A DNA stretch of 64,000 nucleotides, taken from assembly GCA_020055645.1 (NCBI GenBank), contig JAECZT010000012.1, positions 372,001 to 436,000 on the forward strand, in the 5' to 3' direction. The notes beneath the pieces are model-generated. The model saw only the letters and a program-made list of their open reading frames with translations. It did no database searches and was not told the origin of the DNA. Shown here one piece after another: positions 56,871 to 64,000 of the stretch; position 1 is the stretch's first letter, and the number at the start of each line of letters is the position of its first letter. Source of the stretch: Tomocerus qinae (lineage: Eukaryota; Arthropoda; Collembola; Entomobryomorpha; Tomoceridae). Both the position numbers and the translations under genes were made by a program.

Positions 56871-58097
56871 ACGGGGATCTGTGGTGAGGTGCTATTTGAT
56901 ATCTGAGAAGAACCTTGACCACGGGGATGTTGTTTGGGAGGAGTCTCCATTGATTTCTGTACCATATGTCAACATCATCAATTACAGAGTGCAAGTAACG
57001 AAGACTGGATATTATATAGTTGTGTCGGCTGCTTAAAAAAATAGATGATGATGCAATGAAGTGCCCTAAATGTCATTGGTCCTGTTGCTCGCTCCATTCC
57101 TCCAAGGTAAAAATGACTATTTTTGTTCATTGATGATTGGGATTAGTAGTTGATTACCATAATAATCTATGACCAATTCAATGTAATTTTTGTTTATTAA
57201 ATAATGAGAAATTAAAAATGAATTATTTTGTACTACAGAATATAAAAGTCACAGAAACATGAGTGCAATATCTTCTCCAGATTGGGCATTTCAACTGCTA
57301 CTGAAAACTTTTGCAAGTTATTGTCTCTTAGAATCGTTTTGTCCAAAGAGGTGGAGCCTGCCAAATATGAAAAGTTCTTGGACCTTTGTTCTGATGAGCC
57401 GGATCAAGTTTTCCAGAAGTAATGTGAAGATGATGTATTTAAGTTTTTGGTAGAGGACTGTGAAATGGATGTCTCAGTAGACCAAGTTTCTCAACTATTG
57501 GCAGCAACTCGAATCAACGATTTTACAATCCACATGATGATTCCACAGAGTAAGACTCAAAAAAAAATTTTTTTTAATTCTTTTCGACTCACGAACTATA
57601 TAGTAAGATCATTTATTAAAAAATTGTTTTGTGAATTATATAGACACGCCGGTGTAGCCCTCTACTATTACACCAGCTTACTTTCTAACTCTTGTTGTCC
57701 AAATGTTGGGTTCTCATTTGTCAAAAATGTGGAAGGAGTGGAGACGCGAATTGGAATATCGCCTTGGTGCAAGAAAGCCGAAAGGGCAGCATTTTGTCAA
57801 TAGCTTATAATCCTATGGTATTACAATTTTGCACTGTCCCCCGACAAATTCAAATATTCCATAATTTTATTTGCAAATGCGGGCATTGCCTGGACAAGAC
57901 TGAATGAGGAACATACTTCCAACAAGCTCTAGTGTGCCCGAAATGTAGGAAAGGCTATCTGCTACAAATGAATCCTATTGAAATTAGCAACAGCTCTTCA
58001 AAGCCAGTGCAACAGTTCGAGAATAAAATACGAACTTCGGAAGAACAAACAGAGTCCATTCGTTTTCTATTCTATCCGAACATGCACAATACTATAA
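56871..58097 (+). pseudogene. SMYD pseudogene, unit 14
   Basis: TAA without CATG. A long A/T tract after exon B allows an intron-spanning ORF (57447-57803), as in units 3 and 9. Confidence 0.83.
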
Positions 58098-58814
58098 GGT
58101 TTTGATGAGAATGAAACAGTGCGACATAAAAATTGACATTCTGTCCCAATTGAAATTAATTATTTTGATAAGAAATCTGTTAAATTCCTAAGCTTGTAAA
58201 ATCCACAAAAACTAAAAATGTTTGCTCTGTAAAAGTAAAAAAACAGCTGTCATATTTACGACAAGCTTCTTCAAATCAAGTGTTAATAATATTATTACAA
58301 AATCAACTAACATGTATTAACAGTGTGCATGTTCCTACTTCTAATGTGCAAATTCTATTCTAAATGTGTCATAAATTTTTGTAATGCACCTGCAAGGGTA
58401 TATATTAATAAAATATGTTGCTTAAAAACTGATGATTGGAAAGAAACATTCATTTGTGATTTAAAAGATAAATGTGTGATTTATAATTTACAGTATTACT
58501 CTCTATAATGATAGACAATAGACATGTCATATGGCTGTAATTTTACTTTGTTGGTTCATTATCTAAGAAAGTAGTAATTGTGGAATGAGATTATTTACGA
58601 ATCCTTCAGTGGGAAGAAACGCGCGGCCTTTTTTTAAAACTAATTAGGTGATACTGAATGGAGAAGAAGGGGGTGTTTCTGGAAGTAAAAGGCTGAAAGG
58701 GCCCTGTGCAGACATTCTGTCTCTCCAACTCCACAAATCCTTCATCCGGCTCGTGCCACGACCCTCCCCCTCAACGAAATGGAGAAAAACAAAGTAACTT
58801 GAAAAAGAACATAC

Positions 58815-59099
58815 CTGAACTCGGTAGTAAATATTAGTGATGCACTCACAAAATTTTTCACAACACTGAAACACTAGCCGCAACAAATCTCAAAACGAAA
58901 TTTCTCGTTCCGCTGACGTTCCAGTTCCAGGTCCTTCCGGTTCCGCTGCGTCCAGAATACTGAGGGGTGGCGCTGGATGCACCACCCTTTTATAAGTGCG
59001 GACTGCACTGGAACGTCAGTGAAACGTTTTCTCCTGCCCCAGCTGCGGTAGCAGCGACGGGAGCGGTCTAGTATTCCCTGCACTACACGTCAAGAAAAG
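58815..59099. promoter_or_regulatory. Divergent promoter, unit 15
   Basis: Minus A+1 58961, TATA 58987-58994, plus A+1 59018. Confidence 0.52.
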
Positions 59100-59494
59100 G
59101 TAAATGGTTATGTGGCGGGCGGAGTAGGCAGGTACTGCTTGTACCGCTGATGCCGTGCATCGGAACCTTTCAGAATTGACGCACTGGTGTGCATTAGTGT
59201 ACTTTCGTGTTCCCTGAAGTGAAACGTTTTCCGCTGCCCCAGCATTCGTGTACTTTCGTGTTCCCTGGAGTGAAACGTTTGAAAAACGTTTTCCACTGCC
59301 CCAGCATTCGTGTACTTTCGTGTTCCCTGGAGCAAAACGTTTTTCGGTGCCCCTGGTGTGGCAGCAGTGAGGGAGCACTGAATGTTGTCGTCGGTGCTCC
59401 TTTATCCTAGTCCTGTGGTCTCCCTCGCCATTGGGGTATTTAAATATTATATAATTATTGCTATTGTTAGTATATTTATTAGTATATTTAGTTA

Positions 59495-59661
59495 TACCTG
59501 TTTTATACTTATCACTTTCATTTCACGTTTTGTGACATCACTACAGTTAATTTGTAATTAACAAAAATATGTCTCCAATTTGGTTTCCAACGTAGTAATG
59601 AAGTCATTTTGACGTCACTAAGCGTGAAAGTGAAGTGAAAGTGATAAGTATAAAACCGGCA
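59495..59661. mobile_element. MITE, unit 15 (1-bp deletion)
   Basis: 167-bp CACTACAG form. Confidence 0.72.
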
Positions 59662-59737
59662 CTACTGTTTGTGTCTGATTTTAATTATTTATTTTGGAAG
59701 GGAACTAAATTATATTTCTTGTTGATTATTATTGCAG

Positions 59738-60965
59738 ACGGGGATCTGTGGTGAGGTGCTATTTGATATCTGAGAAGAACCTTGACCACGGGGATGTTGT
59801 TTGGGAGGAGTCTCCATTGATTTCTGTACCATATGTCAACATCATCAATTACAGAGTGCAAGTAACGAAGACTGGATATTATATAGTTGTGTCGGCTGCT
59901 TAAAAAAATAGATGATGATGCAATGAAGTGCCCTAAATGTCATTGGTCCTGTTGCTCGCTCCATTCCTCCAAGGTAAAAATGACTATTTTTGTTCATTGA
60001 TGATTGGGATTAGTAGTTGATTACCATAATAATCTATGACCAATTCAATGTAATTTTTGTTTATTAAATAATGAGAAATTAAAAATGAATTATTTTGTAC
60101 TACAGAATATAAAAGTCACAGAAACATGAGTGCAATATCTTCTCCAGATTGGGCATTTCAACTGCTACTGAAAACTTTTGCAAGTTATTGTCTCTTAGAA
60201 TCGTTTTGTCCAAAGAGGTGGAGCCTGCCAAATATGAAAAGTTCTTGGACCTTTGTTCTGATGAGCCGGATCAAGTTTTCCAGAAGTAATGTGAAGATGA
60301 TGTATTTAAGTTTTTGGTAGAGGACTGTGAAATGGATGTCTCAGTAGACCAAGTTTCTCAACTATTGGCAGCAACTCGAATCAACGATTTTACAATCCAC
60401 ATGATGATTCCACAGAGTAAGACTCAAAAAAAAAATTTTTTTTAATTCTTTTCGACTCACGAACTATATAGTAAGATCATTTATTAAAAAATTGTTTTGT
60501 GAATTATATAGACACGCCGGTGTAGCCCTCTACTATTACACCAGCTTACTTTCTAACTCTTGTTGTCCAAATGTTGGGTTCTCATTTGTCAAAAATGTGG
60601 AAGGAGTGGAGACGCGAATTGGAATATCGCCTTGGTGCAAGAAAGCCGAAAGGGCAGCATTTTGTCAATAGCTTATAATCCTATGGTATTACAATTTTGC
60701 ACTGTCCCCCGACAAATTCAAATATTCCATAATTTTATTTGCAAATGCGGGCATTGCCTGGACAAGACTGAATGAGGAACATACTTCCAACAAGCTCTAG
60801 TGTGCCCGAAATGTAGGAAAGGCTATCTGCTACAAATGAATCCTATTGAAATTAGCAACAGCTCTTCAAAGCCAGTGCAACAGTTCGAGAATAAAATACG
60901 AACTTCGGAAGAACAAACAGAGTCCATTCGTTTTCTATTCTATCCGAACATGCACAATACTATAA
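59738..60965 (+). pseudogene. SMYD pseudogene, unit 15
   Basis: A7, TAA without CATG, TGA in exon C. Confidence 0.83.
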
Positions 60966-61673
60966 GGTTTTGATGAGAATGAAACAGTGCGACATAAAAA
61001 TTGACATTCTGTCCCAATTGAAATTAATTATTTTGATAAGAAATCTGTTAAATTCCTAAGCTTGTAAAATCCACAAAAACTAAAAATGTTTGCTCTGTAA
61101 AAGTAAAAAAACAGCTGTCATATTTACGACAAGCTTCTTCAAATCAAGTGTTAATAATTACAAAATCAACTAACATGTATTAACAGTGTGTTCCTACTTC
61201 TAATGTGCAAATTCTATTCTAAATGTGTCATAAATTTTTGTAATGCACCTGCAAGGGTATATATTAATAAAATATGTTGCTTAAAAACTGATGATTGGAA
61301 AGAAACATTCATTTGTGATTTAAAAGATAAATGTGTGATTTATAATTTACAGTATTACTCTCTATAATGATAGACAATAGACATGTCATATGGCTGTAAT
61401 TTTACTTTGTTGGTTCATTATCTAAGAAAGTAGTAATTGTGGAATGAGATTATTTACGAATCCTTCAGTGGGAAGAAACGCGCGGCCTTTTTTTAAAACT
61501 AATTAAGTGATACTGAATGGAGAAGAAGGGGGTGTTTCTGGAAGTAAAAGGCTGAAAGGGCCCTGTGCAGACATTCTGTCTCTCCAACTCCACAAATCCT
61601 TCATCCGGCTCGTGCCACGACCCTCCCCCTCAACGAAATGGAGAAAAACAAAGTAACTTGAAAAAGAACATAC

Positions 61674-61958
61674 CTGAACTCGGTAGTAAATATTAGTGAT
61701 GCACTCACAAAATTTTTCACAACACTGAAACACTAGCCGCAACAAATCTCAAAACGAAATTTCTCGTTCCGCTGACGTTCCAGTTCCAGGTCCTTCCGGT
61801 TCCGCTGCGTCCAGAATACTGAGGGGTGGCGCTGGATGCACCACCCTTTTATAAGTGCGGACTGCACTGGAACGTCAGTGAAACGTTTTCTCCTGCCCCA
61901 GCTGCGGTAGCAGCGACGGGAGCGGTCTAGTATTCCCTGCACTACACGTCAAGAAAAG
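61674..61958. promoter_or_regulatory. Divergent promoter, unit 16
   Basis: Minus A+1 61820, TATA 61846-61853, plus A+1 61877. Confidence 0.52.
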
Positions 61959-62353
61959 GTAAATGGTTATGTGGCGGGCGGAGTAGGCAGGTACTGCTTG
62001 TACCGCTGATGCCGTGCATCGGAACCTTTCAGAATTGACGCACTGGTGTGCATTAGTGTACTTTCGTGTTCCCTGAAGTGAAACGTTTTCCACTGCCCCA
62101 GCATTCGTGTACTTTCGTGTTCCCTGGAGTGAAACGTTTGAAAAACGTTTTCCACTGCCCCAGCATTCGTGTACTTTCGTGTTCCCTGGAGCAAAACGTT
62201 TTTCGGTGCCCCTGGTGTGGCAGCAGTGAGGGAGCACTGAATGTTGTCGTCGGTGCTCCTTTATCCTAGTCCTGTGGTCTCCCTCGCCATTGGGGTATTT
62301 AAATATTATATAATTATTGCTATTGTTAGTATATTTATTAGTATATTTAGTTA

Positions 62354-62520
62354 TACCTGTTTTATACTTATCACTTTCATTTCACGTTTTGTGACATCAC
62401 TACAGTTAATTTGTAATTAACAAAAATATGTCTCCAATTTGGTTTCCAACGTAGTAATGAAGTCATTTTGACGTCACTAAGCGTGAAAGTGAAGTGAAAG
62501 TGATAAGTATAAAACCGGCA
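62354..62520. mobile_element. MITE, unit 16 (1-bp deletion)
   Basis: 167-bp CACTACAG form. Confidence 0.72.
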
Positions 62521-62596
62521 CTACTGTTTGTGTCTGATTTTAATTATTTATTTTGGAAGGGAACTAAATTATATTTCTTGTTGATTATTATTGCAG

Positions 62597-63819
62597 ACGG
62601 GGATCTGTGGTGAGGTGCTATTTGATATCTGAGAAGAACCTTGACCACGGGGATGTTGTTTGGGAGGAGTCTCCATTGATTTCTGTACCATATGTCAACA
62701 TCATCAATTACAGAGTGCAAGTAACGAAGACTGGATATTATATAGTTGTGTCGGCTGCTTAAAAAATAGATGATGATGCAATGAAGTGCCCTAAATGTCA
62801 TTGGTCCTGTTGCTCGCTCCATTCCTCCAAGGTAAAAATGACTATTTTTGTTCATTGATGATTGGGATTAGTAGTTGATTACCATAATAATCTATGACCA
62901 ATTCAATGTAATTTTTGTTTATTAAATAATGAGAAATTAAAAATGAATTATTTTGTACTACAGAATATAAAAGTCACAGAAACATGAGTGCAATATCTTC
63001 TCCAGATTGGGCATTTCAACTGCTACTGAAAACTTTTGCAAGTTATTGTCTCTTAGAATCGTTTTGTCCAAAGAGGTGGAGCCTGCCAAATATGAAAAGT
63101 TCTTGGATCTTTGTTCTGATGAGCCGGATCAAGTTTTCCAGAAGTAATGTGAAGATGATGTATTTAAGTTTTTGGTAGAGGACTGTGAAATGGATGTCTC
63201 AGTAGACCAAGTTTCTCAACTATTGGCAGCAACTCGAATCAACGATTTTACAATCCACATGATGATTCCACAGAGTAAGACTCAAAAAAATTTTTTTTAA
63301 TTCTTTTCGACTCACGAACTATATAGTAAGATCATTTATTAAAAAATTGTTTTGTGAATTATATAGACACGCCGGTGTAGCCCTCTACTATTACACCAGC
63401 TTACTTTCTAACTCTTGTTGTCCAAATGTTGGGTTCTCATTTGTCAAAAATGTGGAAGGAGTGGAGACGCGAATTGGAATATCGCCTTGGTGCAAGAAAG
63501 CCGAAAGGGCAGCATTTTGTCAATAGCTTATAATCCTATGGTATTACAATTTTGCACTGTCCCCCGACAAATTCAAATATTCCATAATTTTATTTGCAAA
63601 TGCGGGCATTGCCTGGACAAGACTGAATGAGGAACATACTTCCAACAAGCTCTAGTGTGCCCGAAATGTAGGAAAGGCTATCTGCTACAAATGAATCCTA
63701 TTGAAATTAGCAACAGCTCTTCAAAGCCAGTGCAACAGTTCGAGAATAAAATACGAACTTCGGAAGAACAACAGAGTCCATTCGTTTTCTATTCTATCCG
63801 AACATGCACAATACTATAA
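62597..63819 (+). pseudogene. SMYD pseudogene, unit 16
   Basis: A6 in exon A. The private C-to-T at 63107 is silent in the SMYD frame (GAC to GAT). TAA without CATG. Confidence 0.83.
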
Positions 63820-63847
63820 GGTTTTGATGAGAATGAAACAGTGCGAC

Positions 63848-64000
63848 ATAAAAATTGACATTCTGTCCCAATTGAAATTAATTATTTTGATAAGAAATCT
63901 GTTAAATTCCTAAGCTTGTAAAATCCACAAAAACTAAAAATGTTTGCTCTGTAAAAGTAAAAAAACAGCTGTCATATTTACGACAAGCTTCTTCAAATCA
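63848..64000 (+). repeat. 2.87-kb unit 17, partial at window edge
   Basis: First 153 bases of another unit, so the array continues to the right. Confidence 0.95.

Larger units (their letters stand above)
55259..58125 (+). repeat. 2.87-kb unit 14
   Basis: 2867 bp. G5, C5, MITE deletion form. Confidence 0.96.
58126..60993 (+). repeat. 2.87-kb unit 15
   Basis: 2868 bp. Same markers as unit 14, with a longer A/T tract after exon B (60425-60444). Confidence 0.96.
60994..63847 (+). repeat. 2.87-kb unit 16
   Basis: 2854 bp. Shares the 5-bp and 4-bp deletions of unit 10. Private changes: AATTAAGTG near 61501, a G-to-A in the first minisatellite copy (62092), C-to-T in exon B (63107), one A fewer near 63770. 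Confidence 0.96.

Noticed and set aside
1..64000. rRNA, tRNA, retroelement reverse transcriptase or viral genes
   Set aside because: No conserved rRNA or tRNA sequence, no YxDD-containing ORF and no long polyprotein frame was seen in either array.

Overview
This window is eukaryotic, most likely from an arthropod and probably an insect. It is AT-rich, its gene fragments are split by GT-AG introns, it carries MITE-like elements, and it has a TATA/TCAGT/GGACC core-promoter grammar typical of arthropods. No complete intact gene is visible. Almost the whole window is two nested tandem arrays built from decayed pieces of two cellular genes: a SENP6/7-type SUMO protease (Ulp1/C48 family) and a SET-MYND (SMYD, SmydA/msta-like) protein.

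Array 1 (1-17854) is a unit of about 6.96 kb present 2.6 times (1-6966, 6967-13928, 13929-17854). In order, a unit holds: the C-terminal SENP exon (the protease gene runs across each unit boundary); a proline-rich 181-codon ORF that fuses into a SMYD post-SET fragment; promoter module A; a possible small exon; a second SMYD post-SET fragment; a poly(A) signal; promoter module B with a short minisatellite; a 168-bp MITE; the SMYD first coding exon (SET start plus MYND zinc finger); two hairpins; an unidentified minus-strand ORF; a larger inverted-repeat element; and five SENP exons covering the catalytic domain.

A 100-N gap (17855-17954) follows. It starts inside a 16-bp-arm hairpin.

Array 2 (17955-64000) is a unit of about 2.87 kb present 16 times plus a partial copy, nearly identical between copies and running off the right edge. 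It corresponds to the middle of the 7-kb unit (about 1985-3777) but continues into two further SMYD exons, so each unit is poly(A) signal - divergent promoter - minisatellite - MITE - SMYD exons A, B, C. Every copy examined carries disabling changes in SMYD (frame breaks in exons A and B, a conserved TGA in exon C), so these are pseudogene units or RNA-producing units and not protein-coding paralogs.

The most interesting possibility is that each unit keeps an intact-looking divergent promoter. Its minus-strand arm (TATA, Inr, correctly spaced DPE, then a consensus 5' splice site) points back into the SMYD exons of the preceding unit, so the array could make both sense and antisense RNA of the same gene family. 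That is inference; the promoter elements, exon boundaries and repeat structure are read directly.
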